A stretch of 64,000 nucleotides of DNA from Dinghuibacter silviterrae (GCF_004366355.1 NZ_SODV01000001.1:1-64000), one strand, 5' to 3'; positions 24,239-33,017 are shown, counted from the first letter of the stretch. Numbers and translations: made by a program. Notes: generated by a model from the letters alone, not told the origin.

Positions 24239-26398
24239 TTATTCGGCCACAGAAATGCCCGCCGCCTTCTCCAGCCTGCGGATCGCCTCCTCCCGTACAT
24301 CCACCTCCTTCACCGGCCTGATCATCCGGTACATGTTGTAGGCAAAGAACAAATGAGACAGCCACATCATGCTCCCGCCGATCGCCCGCCATAACCAATA
24401 GGGACCCATGAATACCACGCCCTCGATGAACGGTTTTCCCGACATCCACAAAAACCCTTTCAGTGTCGCCCCATACATCAGCGGCACCGTATAGAACAGC
24501 AAGCCGAGTAACGCCAGCCAAAAATGCGCGCCGATGGTCAGCTGTGGCGCCTCCTGGCGCGTCAACCTGGGCACCAGCGCATAAGATGCTGCCCATATTA
24601 AGAAGGAGATAATGCCGTACATCGTCAGGTGCGAGTGCGCAACCGTAAAGTCCGTAAAATGCCACATTAGGTTAGTCCCCCGAAAAGCCTCCGCCGTACC
24701 CTGCATCGACCCCGTGAAGTAGAAGATCACCCCCGTCAAGAAGAACGGTAGGGTATAGCTATCCCGCAGCTTATACCAGCCGCCTCGGAACGTCATCAGA
24801 AAATTCGTCGTCCCCGCCACCACCGGTATGATCATGCCCACGCTGCCCACGATGGCAATGGTCTGCAACCACCAGGGGATAGCGCTAAAAACAAAGTGGT
24901 GCGTCCCTATCGTCGTATAAAAAAGGATCTGTGTCCAGAAGGCGAGGATACCCAGGCTATAGGAGTAGATCGGCCTGTTCAGCTGTTGCGGCAGGAAATA
25001 ATACACGATCCCCAGTGTAAACAACATAAACCACATCCCCACCGCCTGGTGCATATAATAGCCCTGCACGATCGTCTCGCCCAGGCCATCCTGCCAGAAG
25101 GGAAGATAAGCCACCAGCGAGATCACGATCAGGTACATCAGTGCCGAGACGATATACCAGTTCGACAGATAAATCTCTCCCGTTTTCCGTTTGGCAATCG
25201 TGCGCAGGAAATTCGTGAGCGTCAGTGTCAGCGCTATGGCGAACAACAATTGCACCGGCCAGATATACTCCCGGTATTCCCCGCCGCCGTTGTTGATGCC
25301 GCCCATCAGACAGAGCGTCCCCAGCAGCACCTGCGCGTTGATCAACCACAGGGACCACCACCCTAGCTTCAAACTCGCCAGCGGTGTATTGCTCACCCGC
25401 GGGACGATATAATTACCGAGCCCTAACATCCCCAGCGACGCCCATCCCCAAAAAACCATATTCGTATGGACCGGCCGCAGTCGCCCGAAACTAAGCCAGC
25501 TCAAATGATCCGCATCCGGCGCCACAAACTTGATCCCGAGGTATTCGCCGACCGACGTCCCCAGCAACAGCCAAAAAGCCGCGGAACCAAGGTACCACAG
25601 GATCATCCGCGACAATCCCGCATCTACCTCGGGCCGGAGGGGCGCCTTTCGTTTCCGCGCAACCACCGGTGTGATCACCCTCGGGTCTACCCGCAGCAGC
25701 CCACGGTCATCAACCGCGGCCCTATCCCCGGCGAGCTCGCTTGGTGACAGTTGGTATTCCAGCGCCGCTTTTCTCGCCGCGAGTTCCGAATCCATATCGT
25801 CCGAAGCCGATGTCTCCAAAAATTCCGCGAGGTCTTCGGCTGAATCCAACTTGTCGGCATCCTGTTGCGCCCGGGCGGTACGGCGCGCCTTGAAAGCCAG
25901 GACCAGGATACCCAGGAGCACGGGCACCATCAGCAGGATCACGGTAACCAGGACGCCTGTGTGACTCAGCAACGTCCCGGCGCCCGGCTTCGAATCCTGC
26001 CCAAATGCTTCCCTTCCCCGCATCATCAGTACCAGGATCAACAGATACATCGGCAGCCTCGACCGGCGGTGTTCCCTCACCTGTCTCGCCTTTAAAATCC
26101 GCCCGATCTGTTCCTTTGACAAACCCGTCATCAGCTCCCTTATCCTTAATCCTTTGTCCTTTGACTTATGCTCCTGCCAGCTTTCCCGCAGCCGGCCGAC
26201 CTGGTACTTCAGGATCAGCGAACCCGCGAGCATTGCAACAAGGATCAGCATAACCAGCAATACCCAGGACTCCCACGACCCGAACCGAAAAGAATAGGGC
26301 CGCCCATCGGAGGGAATATCGTCCGCCAGACAGGCCAACGCCGGCAGCAAACCCGCCAGCACGAAACCCACCCTTCTGAAAATAGTTTTTGGAGACAT
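24239..26398 (-). CDS. ccoN: cbb3-type (C-family) heme-copper oxidase subunit I with extended N-terminus
   Basis: The 719-residue protein holds a CcoN domain at about 258-719: low-spin heme ligand H311 (RPVHTNMVFWG), CuB ligands H450 (YYMHQAVGMWF), H500 and H501 (IGTHH), heme ligands H588/H590 (TVAHSHLTMYG). The conserved Tyr494 sits before the HH pair. It reduces oxygen or possibly NO at the inner membrane. About 250 residues precede this core, with four hydrophobic stretches and two soluble charged parts (for example EDLAEFLETSASDDMDSELA), unlike ordinary CcoN of about 475 residues. ATG 26398 is preferred; the longer frame runs antisense-like through the Rrf2 gene. Confidence 0.9.
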   Translation of the reverse strand: MSPKTIFRRVGFVLAGLLPALACLADDIPSDGRPYSFRFGSWESWVLLVMLILVAMLAGSLILKYQVGRLRESWQEHKSKDKGLRIRELMTGLSKEQIGRILKARQVREHRRSRLPMYLLILVLMMRGREAFGQDSKPGAGTLLSHTGVLVTVILLMVPVLLGILVLAFKARRTARAQQDADKLDSAEDLAEFLETSASDDMDSELAARKAALEYQLSPSELAGDRAAVDDRGLLRVDPRVITPVVARKRKAPLRPEVDAGLSRMILWYLGSAAFWLLLGTSVGEYLGIKFVAPDADHLSWLSFGRLRPVHTNMVFWGWASLGMLGLGNYIVPRVSNTPLASLKLGWWSLWLINAQVLLGTLCLMGGINNGGGEYREYIWPVQLLFAIALTLTLTNFLRTIAKRKTGEIYLSNWYIVSALMYLIVISLVAYLPFWQDGLGETIVQGYYMHQAVGMWFMLFTLGIVYYFLPQQLNRPIYSYSLGILAFWTQILFYTTIGTHHFVFSAIPWWLQTIAIVGSVGMIIPVVAGTTNFLMTFRGGWYKLRDSYTLPFFLTGVIFYFTGSMQGTAEAFRGTNLMWHFTDFTVAHSHLTMYGIISFLIWAASYALVPRLTRQEAPQLTIGAHFWLALLGLLFYTVPLMYGATLKGFLWMSGKPFIEGVVFMGPYWLWRAIGGSMMWLSHLFFAYNMYRMIRPVKEVDVREEAIRRLEKAAGISVAE

Positions 26399-26411
26399 AT
26401 TTGAAGATATT

Positions 26412-26429
26412 AATACCTTTTTATCTTTT
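26412..26429 (-). promoter_or_regulatory. Putative Rrf2 box upstream of ccoN
   Basis: The 18-bp AATACCTTTTTATCTTTT (plus strand) agrees at 15 of 18 positions with a block upstream of the Rrf2 gene at 26959-26976. It lies 14 bp upstream of the ccoN start, so binding there would block transcription of the oxidase operon. Confidence 0.5.
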
Positions 26430-26492
26430 ATTGAAAGCCACCGATCAATCCGAACTTCGCCGATCCGCTCTTTTCCCTGCACGGCTTCTGCC

Positions 26493-26927
26493 CTACTTCC
26501 GTTTGAGGAACAACTGGTGTTCATCCAGCTTCGCAGTGAACTCCCCGATCCGCGAGTTTTCCAGCATTGCCCCGATCTCCTGCCGGATCTTCTTAAACTC
26601 CTCGTGGATCGGGCAGGGATGCGCCTCGGAACATTGCCGTAGACCCAACCCGCAGCCGGTGAACAATTGGTCGCCGTCCAACATCCGTACAATCTTCGCC
26701 AGGGTACATTCCCGGCCCTTGTCGTCCAGGTAGAAACCGCCATTCGGTCCCTTGACCGACTGCACCACCCCTTTGCGGCCAAGCTCCTGCATGATCTTCG
26801 CGATAAAATGCTCGGGCGAATCAATCCCCGCGGCAATCTCCCTGATCCCTACCCTTGCGCCGTTCTTAGAATGCTGCGCAATAAAGATCATAGCCCGGAT
26901 GCCGTATTCACAAGTTCTCGAAAACAT
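26493..26927 (-). CDS. Rrf2 family transcriptional regulator (NsrR/IscR-like)
   Basis: The 144-residue protein has a winged helix at the N-terminus (MFSRTCEYGIRAM, IDSPEHFIAKIMQELGRKGV) and three cysteines C92, C99 and C105 in TGCGLGLRQCSEAHPCPIHEE. These fit a Fe-S cluster, as in NsrR and IscR. It is therefore a likely sensor of NO, iron or oxygen. Start 26927 is preferred over 26948 because a promoter element lies between the two. It is the first gene upstream of the oxidase/NO operon. Confidence 0.9.
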   Translation of the reverse strand: MFSRTCEYGIRAMIFIAQHSKNGARVGIREIAAGIDSPEHFIAKIMQELGRKGVVQSVKGPNGGFYLDDKGRECTLAKIVRMLDGDQLFTGCGLGLRQCSEAHPCPIHEEFKKIRQEIGAMLENSRIGEFTAKLDEHQLFLKRK

Positions 26928-26932
26928 CCCAG

Positions 26933-26976
26933 CAAAGATAATCGCCATTCAGGAATAAAAGACATTTTTATCCTTT
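26933..26976 (-). promoter_or_regulatory. Rrf2 promoter and operator
   Basis: The minus strand has TATCTTTG (26940-26933), 5 nt from the ATG at 26927, so a leaderless transcript is expected. Just upstream lies an imperfect palindrome, AGGAATAAAA-GACA-TTTTTATCCT (26951-26974), which contains part of the 18-bp block shared with ccoN. Autoregulation is inferred. Confidence 0.55.
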
Positions 26977-27246
26977 ATTTTTTCCCCGCTCTTACCCGGC
27001 CATGTCCCGCAGATCACGTTACTCGTTCAAAGAACAATTTTGGATCGTCTGCTCCACACTGCCGGTGGTTGTTTGACATCCCTCCGGCGCCTATTCACAA
27101 CCCAAAATTACCCTCCAATTCACCCAACCACAAGCCCATATCGTACATTGGCCATGTTACAGCAAAAGATGGCCGGTTTCATCAAATCCTTCCTAAAAGC
27201 TTTGATTTTCCTGATAGACCCGTATACATGGTTGGGGACTTCGAAA
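26977..27246. other. 270-bp stretch without a recognised gene
   Basis: Nothing beyond antisense shadows is seen. Open frames here have no recognisable domains. It separates the Rrf2/oxidase block from the SnoaL/sigma-54 pair. Confidence 0.5.
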
Positions 27247-28020
27247 CTACCGGTGACGTACAGGCTCCCCTTGGCCGGCGCGCAGTGTCTTGAAGACGTG
27301 AGCGGTGTCGTTGTATTCGCGAGCAAGTTTGACCTTCGCACCTTCGAATTCGAAGTATATATGGTAAAGATTGTTATAAGGTATCCCCTCGACCGTCCTG
27401 GCGAAACATTCGAGCTGGACGGTGACCTTGTTATTTTCAGCGACCATCTGACCGATCTTGAATTTGATCGGGCCGTCGAGACGCGATAGGATCCATTTGA
27501 GCCCCTCAGCAAAAGCGGGCATTTCCGTCGTTTCCCGTAACGTTGGAAACCAGTACGTTGCGTCATCATGGAATAGCGCAACGGCTCCGGCTACGTCACC
27601 CACCGAGAAGCAACTGAGGAACTGCCGCACGCTTTGCTTGTTGTTCTCCAGGATCGTCTCCTGATTCGCGCTTTTTTCCTTGTTCTTGATCACAATCAAT
27701 TTGACAATCTTGTCATCCTTAACAGTAAAGAAATAGTCCAAATAGGTTGGGTCCGGCGCTTTCGATTTATCGTAATTCCCGTCTGTCAGAGCGGTAATGA
27801 GAAAATCACCATAATGCTCGATGATCTTATCCGCTTCGAAAGTCACTTTCGGTGCGATCATTTCTTTATCGCTCCAATTCCTGATCTGCTCTTTCCCCCG
27901 GAAATTCCTGGCAAAATCGTTGACCAGGGCATCCTCGGCAAAAGTGTCGATGAAAGCCTGGCTGTCGTGGGCATTAGCGGCTTTGATGAAGTCTTTGATG
28001 ATGGAAGGTAAATGTGTCAT
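27247..28020 (-). CDS. Tandem SnoaL/NTF2-like domain protein
   Basis: The 257-residue protein contains two copies of the SnoaL-like alpha+beta cone fold, one near 1-115 (DFIKAANAHDSQAFIDTFAEDALVND) and one near 130-245 (VRQFLSCFSVGDVAGAVALFHDDATYWFP). Such domains bind small hydrophobic molecules or act as isomerases; the substrate is not known. ATG 28020 is used. It is divergent from the sigma-54 activator at 28152, which probably regulates it. A partial sigma-54-like sequence TGGCACACCATTGGAA lies at 28046-28061, but its spacing is 1 nt short. Confidence 0.8.
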   Translation of the reverse strand: MTHLPSIIKDFIKAANAHDSQAFIDTFAEDALVNDFARNFRGKEQIRNWSDKEMIAPKVTFEADKIIEHYGDFLITALTDGNYDKSKAPDPTYLDYFFTVKDDKIVKLIVIKNKEKSANQETILENNKQSVRQFLSCFSVGDVAGAVALFHDDATYWFPTLRETTEMPAFAEGLKWILSRLDGPIKFKIGQMVAENNKVTVQLECFARTVEGIPYNNLYHIYFEFEGAKVKLAREYNDTAHVFKTLRAGQGEPVRHR

Positions 28021-28124
28021 ACAATTTGGTTTTGTATTCTTATTATTCCAATGGTGTGCCATTAAATAAGTGATTGATTTATATTTACTTGAGTGATTTT
28101 TTTCGACTTAATATTGTTTTTATT

Positions 28125-28138
28125 TCGATAATTATCGA
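28125..28138. promoter_or_regulatory. Perfect 14-bp palindrome, activator site candidate
   Basis: TCGATAATTATCGA is a perfect palindrome, 13 bp upstream of the activator ATG and about 105 bp upstream of the SnoaL start. Such a position suits both autoregulation and enhancer binding. Confidence 0.5.
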
Positions 28139-28151
28139 TATTCATAGTGAT

Positions 28152-29717
28152 ATGTCGACACTGGAAGCAGTAACGCAATTTTTGCACGACGATCTACGGT
28201 TTGTCCGGGAGAAGGAAGTGTTCCTACAGATCATGCGGCGGAGGCTTGCAGGGCTTTTTGGTGAGCATGGTGTGTTCATCAGCCTCTATCAGGCTGATAC
28301 GGACAGTTTTGTGCCGTATGGATTGGTTGCGGATTCGCCTATTACGGAGCATCCTGACTATGAGCATTTGCTCCGGCCGGCATACAGCTTCAGTGAAGAG
28401 CTGATCAAAAAGATCTTTTCCACGCCCGAGGGTATTGTCTGTTCTTTCGAAGAGGCGGTCAGTTTGAGTAGTGTGCGGGGGGTAACGGATTTTCAGCGGG
28501 AAGTGGGGGTGCGGGAGTTTTTATTTCTGCCGATCTATAAAGGTGCGGATGCGATCGGCATTTTTACGCTGGTTTCTATGGCAGCGGGGACGTTCGTTGC
28601 CGAAGAGCGGGTATTGTTGGAGGGGATTGCCAGGGAGATATCGGTTACGTTATCGAATATCCTTGCCTGGGAGACGATTGAAAGAAAGAATCAGTTATTG
28701 GAGCGGTATAAACGGCAACTGGAAGAGGAGAACTATTATCTTCAGGAGCAGATCAAGACCCATGACCGCTATCAGGAATTGATCGGGACCAGTCCGGGCA
28801 TGCAGCAGATCTATCAATTGATCTCCGAGGTCGCCTTCACCAGCAGCACCGTATTGATCCTGGGTGAGACCGGCACTGGCAAGGAATTAGTAGCGCGGGC
28901 CATTCATCAGGCCAGTCCACGCAAGGATAAGCGGATGGTCAAGGTCAACTGCTCGGCGTTGCCGGTCAGTCTAATCGAGAGCGAGTTATTCGGGCACGAG
29001 CGGGGCAGTTTTACCGGTGCAACGGAACAGCGGATCGGCAAGTTCGAGCTGGCCAATAACGGTACGCTGTTTCTCGACGAGATCGGGGAATTGTCTGCCG
29101 ATCTGCAGGTGAAGCTGCTGCGTGCGATACAGGAGAAGGAAATCGAGCGGATCGGGGGCAAGACGACCATCAAGGTTAATGTGAGGATTGTCACTGCGAC
29201 GAATAGGGATTTGTATAGGGAGGTGCAGGAGGGGAGGTTCAGGAGCGACCTGTACTACCGGCTGCATGTATTTCCGATGACCATACCGCCGTTACGGGAG
29301 CGGAAGGAGGATATTCCGGCACTGGTCGGACACTTCATCCAGCGTTACGCGAGGAATACCGGCAAACAGGTTACCAGTGTGTCCAAGAAGGTTATGGAGG
29401 AGCTGATGGGGTATGACTGGCCTGGTAATATCCGGGAACTGGAGCATTTGGTCGAGCGTAGTGTCATATTAGCCAAGGGGTCGGTTATTAAAGATATGCA
29501 TATCCCTTTGGGTGAGCGCAAAGGTGTGGAGAAGGTGGAAAAGCCGGTGCGGACCCTGGTGGAAAATGAGCGGGAGCACATTTTGTGGGCGCTGCGTAAG
29601 TGCAATGGGAAGGTGTTTGGGCATGGGGGTGCGGCTGAGCTTTTGGATGTACATGTGTCGACGTTGAATTCGAAGATGCGGAAACTGGGGATAAAGAAGG
29701 AGCAGGTTTTTAAATGA
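28152..29717 (+). CDS. Sigma-54-dependent activator (GAF-AAA+-HTH_8)
   Basis: The 521-residue protein has an N-terminal GAF-like sensor (about 1-170), a coiled coil (176-205), the AAA+ domain with Walker A GETGTGKE (238-245), the sigma-54 contact loop GSFTGA (285-290; canonical is GAFTGA), Walker B LFLDE (306-310), and a C-terminal Fis-type HTH (AAELLDVHVSTLNSKMRKLG). It remodels RNA polymerase-sigma-54 at distant promoters. Start ATG 28152 is preferred to 28074, whose extra residues lie in the divergent promoter region. The GAF domain suggests small-molecule or NO/redox sensing, but no ligand is apparent. Confidence 0.92.
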   Translation: MSTLEAVTQFLHDDLRFVREKEVFLQIMRRRLAGLFGEHGVFISLYQADTDSFVPYGLVADSPITEHPDYEHLLRPAYSFSEELIKKIFSTPEGIVCSFEEAVSLSSVRGVTDFQREVGVREFLFLPIYKGADAIGIFTLVSMAAGTFVAEERVLLEGIAREISVTLSNILAWETIERKNQLLERYKRQLEEENYYLQEQIKTHDRYQELIGTSPGMQQIYQLISEVAFTSSTVLILGETGTGKELVARAIHQASPRKDKRMVKVNCSALPVSLIESELFGHERGSFTGATEQRIGKFELANNGTLFLDEIGELSADLQVKLLRAIQEKEIERIGGKTTIKVNVRIVTATNRDLYREVQEGRFRSDLYYRLHVFPMTIPPLRERKEDIPALVGHFIQRYARNTGKQVTSVSKKVMEELMGYDWPGNIRELEHLVERSVILAKGSVIKDMHIPLGERKGVEKVEKPVRTLVENEREHILWALRKCNGKVFGHGGAAELLDVHVSTLNSKMRKLGIKKEQVFK

Positions 29718-29999
29718 AATTGTCAATGTACCTTAAAGAGCCCAGCCCTTATCTCCACTCCATCCGACCCATCCGCCAACTGCAAATAATTTCTCCGGCT
29801 CTGGTCCATTTCGATGCGAACGTTACCCTTCAACCGCACGTTCCCGAACTGCAGGAAATCGGTAGAAGTAGGCCCACCACCACCAGCCGGACCGCAAAGT
29901 CATCAATTTCCTCATAATTCGCCAAATATTCCCAAAATAGCTGCTGCCTCATTAAACATCGGACTATCCTGTCGGTCCTAACGCCCTCAGCCTACAACT
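29718..29999. other. 282-bp stretch, possible gene remnant
   Basis: No confident gene. On the minus strand a frame of about 48 codons ending near 29730 reads FGNVRLKGNVRIEMDQ and NYLQLADG; it has an orderly amino-acid pattern but no start or family, and may be the tail of a decayed gene. Confidence 0.3.
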
Positions 30000-31193
30000 A
30001 TGTATATAAAAACACTAACTCGTTCGCTTATCCTACAGTCCGTTCTCCTTTCCCATTTTGTCTTCTCTTCTTATGCCCAGCAGCCGCCCAAGCTCCAGGA
30101 AAGCAACTTTTTCCTCTATAAACAAGACAATGGCGCCTACTCCGCCCGTAAGCAGGACGGCTCGATAGCCTTCACTGACCCCTCCTTCAGCACCGTCTTC
30201 AATGCGACCGTTTCCTCTCTCCCTCAGGGCGGGGACATACGTCTGGCAGGCAATACTACCTTTACCGTGGACAAGTCCTTAAACATACCCAACAAATGGA
30301 TCAACGTACAAGGGGGCGGCAACAGCACCATCCTGAAGGCGGCGGCCGGTCTTAATGCCTCCGTCATCTATGCGTCGGGGGACTGGTCCAAGGGGTATAT
30401 CTCTTTGCAGGATTTTCAGATCGATGGCAACAAGGCGAACAATACCTCCACCGATGAACATGGCATCGAGTTATACAGGATCTGGAATGCGAACCTAAGG
30501 GACCTATTCATCCATGATGTGCACGGGGATGGCATCTACACGCACGCCGAGCAGGGCACAAAAGGCATTGTAGAAGCAAGATGGACCGACCTCACGATCT
30601 ATGACGCCTATCGGTGCGCCATCCACCTGGGGCGTAACGCCACCGATTTCGAAATTGAAAATGTCATTATGCGTACCCGGCATGGTCTAACCGCCCCTAC
30701 CACGTACGCCGTCTATTGCGAAGGAGGTGGCGGAGCCGGAACACAATTCTCCAACATCCATTCCTATGAATTCGACTATGGGTTTTGGATCGACTGGGGT
30801 GACGTAGCCATCTCCAACTTTCACAGCGATGGCAACAAGGTAGGCATCATGCTCAACGGTTCCCATTTGGTCCAGGTTACGAATTCCTGGTTTAGCCAAA
30901 ACCCTTCCGGCGCCTTTATCATGAAAAATGCCCTGCAGAATACCATTACCGCCAACACCATCCTATTCAAAGGCGATACAAGCAATGCCGACGGCATCAA
31001 TATCAGTGGCAAAAGCACCCAGAATATCATTACAGGATCTATCATCTCCGGGTATAAGGGCTATGGCATAAATCTAACCGATGCCGGTGTTCAAAATACA
31101 GTACTAAACGGGAACATTGTATCTGGCAATAGCGAAGGTTGGTTAAACGACCATGGAGGCCAAACAACACAACAAGGCAACGTCACCCACTAA
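30000..31193 (+). CDS. Secreted right-handed beta-helix protein
   Basis: The 397-residue protein has a signal peptide (ending FSSYAQQ). A parallel beta-helix follows from about residue 75 (GGDIRLAGNTTFTVDK, IPNKWINVQGGGNSTILKAA, DLFIHDVHGDGIYTHAE, NTITANTILFKGDTSNADG). This fold occurs in polysaccharide lyases and hydrolases. The catalytic residues of a known family were not identified. It sits convergent with a SusCD operon and may act on the same glycan, but this is inference. Confidence 0.8.
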   Translation: MYIKTLTRSLILQSVLLSHFVFSSYAQQPPKLQESNFFLYKQDNGAYSARKQDGSIAFTDPSFSTVFNATVSSLPQGGDIRLAGNTTFTVDKSLNIPNKWINVQGGGNSTILKAAAGLNASVIYASGDWSKGYISLQDFQIDGNKANNTSTDEHGIELYRIWNANLRDLFIHDVHGDGIYTHAEQGTKGIVEARWTDLTIYDAYRCAIHLGRNATDFEIENVIMRTRHGLTAPTTYAVYCEGGGGAGTQFSNIHSYEFDYGFWIDWGDVAISNFHSDGNKVGIMLNGSHLVQVTNSWFSQNPSGAFIMKNALQNTITANTILFKGDTSNADGINISGKSTQNIITGSIISGYKGYGINLTDAGVQNTVLNGNIVSGNSEGWLNDHGGQTTQQGNVTH

Positions 31194-31197
31194 TGGC

Positions 31198-31226
31198 AAA
31201 AAAGGCCGCCTCCAAAGGAGACGGCC
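31198..31226 (-). terminator. Terminator of the first SusCD operon
   Basis: On the minus strand the stem GGCCGtCTCC/GGAGgCGGCC with an AAA loop (31204-31226, one mismatch) is followed by six T (plus-strand A at 31198-31203). It ends the SusCD transcript. On the plus strand the tail is poor, so the beta-helix gene may be only partly terminated here. Confidence 0.85.
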
Positions 31227-31254
31227 TCATAAAGGATTTTAAAGACTCCTATTT

Positions 31255-33006
31255 CTAATAGCCCTGATTCTGCGTAAATAACTTCGACGCATCCATTGTC
31301 GACTGGGGAATAGGGTAAATGCGCCGGAAGGGTTGAGATACCGGTTTCGTCGTACCTGCTGCCTCGAAGGTGCCGAAGCGGATCGAGGCCTTTCTCCTGT
31401 ACTGTTCCCAATACATTTCAAACCCGGTCTCATTGTAAAGCGTTGGCAAGTCAATAGAAGTAAGTGCTACTCCGGGAGCATTTCCATAGAGGGCTTCGCG
31501 CGTTCTGCTCGTACGCAGCGCATTCACATCAGCCAAAGCCTGTGCAGTCAGCCCTTTGCGTAAATAAGCTTCTGCGCGCATACAATACATCCCACCCAAA
31601 CGGTACATCGGAATGGCGCTATTGCTTCTGCTGTTAAGGCCGGTCGGGTCAAACTCGAATTTGAATGGCCGGACACCGCGATTGATCTCCTGCTGGGTGA
31701 ATACACCCTGGGTGGGATCGTCAAAATTAAGATCGGGCGTAAAATTCATCGGTTGGGTAGGCGCCTTTTCGCAATACAGCATATTTACTTTAATACGTCC
31801 GTCGGGCGTGTGTTGATAGTCAGTAGTTCCCGAGAGGGTTGGCCCATACTGTTGACCAACCTGCAAACCGCGGTTGTAATGGAACCAGGGCAATGTAACA
31901 CCTGCCACTACAACAGTGGTAACGGGAACGCTGACGTCCGTACCGTCGTTCATAAACCAGGTGCCATCGGGGTATTGATAATGCCTTTGAAAGCGCGGAT
32001 CGTTTTGATTGTTATCCCAGGTATGATAAAATTCAGGGGTAATGCAGGAGGCATTGGTACCCCGGTTTGCCGGAGTAGGCTTCTGATTCCTTTCCATAGG
32101 CATGTACGCAAAATTATTGCTGCTGCTGGTCAGGGTGTTTACATACTGGGTGATGACAAAGATCAGTTCGGTTCCGTTTGCGTTCTGGATGTCAAAATTG
32201 TGGAAAAAGTTGCTTTCCAGCTTAAATTGTCCTGACCCAATGATATTGGACGTATAAGTGATCACTTTATCCATGTCGGTTCCGTTGCCATCCACCGCCG
32301 CTTCAGTAAAATTAAAACCGGTGGTATTGTAACGGTCCTTGAACACCGCACGGTTAAGATACATGTCTGCCAGCAGGGCATACGCTGCTTGTTTGGTAAA
32401 ACGCCCGTTACCCGTATTGTTCTGGCCTATGTTCGCCAGATTTGGTATCAATGACTCCACATCGGTAATCAGACTGTCGATGGCGGTTGCTGCCTTTCTT
32501 ACCTGCACCGGAGCATTGGGGTTGCTGGGGTCGCGGTAAGGCGCCTGGCCAAACAGGTCTAACGCATGAAAAGTATATAAATCCAGCAGGGCTTTGGATT
32601 CCGCCAGCAGTTGGGCCTTGTTGGGATCATTCGATTGGGCAACGCTGTTGATGGCAGTGAGCGATTCGGTGATACCGAGATTAAGGCTGTTCCATGTGTT
32701 GGTAATCATAGAATTAGTCCCATCCCAGGTGAATTCATGAATAGCGCGATAAATCCCCCCGTCACCCCAGTCGCTGCCGCGTGTAGGCAATATGGCTTCG
32801 TTTGTTGAATATTCCTGTAGGGCAAATGTCTGGGCATGGTTTACAAAAGTACCATTGTCCATTTGTCCGTATGCTGCGGCCAGTGCATTTTGAGGACTTG
32901 CGCTACTGGAGCCCAGCACCTCATCAATGACCTGCTCATGGAGTTTGGTACAGCCTGCCATAGCCACTATCAAAAAACCGCAGAGTGTAAATAATTTCTT
33001 ATTCAT
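31255..33006 (-). CDS. SusD/RagB family outer-membrane lipoprotein
   Basis: The 583-residue protein has a lipoprotein signal (MAGCTK). It shows the SusD pattern: QNALAAAYGQMDNG, STNEAILPTRGSDWGDGGIYRAIHEF, and a C-terminal end with LYNETGFEMYWEQYRRKASIRFG and IYPIPQSTMDASK. It binds the nutrient on the cell surface and pairs with the SusC channel encoded 11 nt upstream. The ATG at 33006 is used; the TTG at 33012 is less likely. Confidence 0.95.
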   Translation of the reverse strand: MNKKLFTLCGFLIVAMAGCTKLHEQVIDEVLGSSSASPQNALAAAYGQMDNGTFVNHAQTFALQEYSTNEAILPTRGSDWGDGGIYRAIHEFTWDGTNSMITNTWNSLNLGITESLTAINSVAQSNDPNKAQLLAESKALLDLYTFHALDLFGQAPYRDPSNPNAPVQVRKAATAIDSLITDVESLIPNLANIGQNNTGNGRFTKQAAYALLADMYLNRAVFKDRYNTTGFNFTEAAVDGNGTDMDKVITYTSNIIGSGQFKLESNFFHNFDIQNANGTELIFVITQYVNTLTSSSNNFAYMPMERNQKPTPANRGTNASCITPEFYHTWDNNQNDPRFQRHYQYPDGTWFMNDGTDVSVPVTTVVVAGVTLPWFHYNRGLQVGQQYGPTLSGTTDYQHTPDGRIKVNMLYCEKAPTQPMNFTPDLNFDDPTQGVFTQQEINRGVRPFKFEFDPTGLNSRSNSAIPMYRLGGMYCMRAEAYLRKGLTAQALADVNALRTSRTREALYGNAPGVALTSIDLPTLYNETGFEMYWEQYRRKASIRFGTFEAAGTTKPVSQPFRRIYPIPQSTMDASKLFTQNQGY

Positions 33007-33017
33007 ATACAAATGAT

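Noticed and set aside
24225-24665. Longer start for the CcoO-cytochrome c gene
   Set aside because: The added residues lie antisense-like within ccoN and lack any family match.
26399-26836. Longer start for ccoN through the Rrf2 gene
   Set aside because: The extra 146 codons overlap the Rrf2 gene in another frame and are basic, low-quality sequence.
28046-28061. Sigma-54 promoter for the SnoaL gene
   Set aside because: Spacing between the GG and the second element is 1 nt short and GC is missing, so it is not listed as a feature, only discussed.
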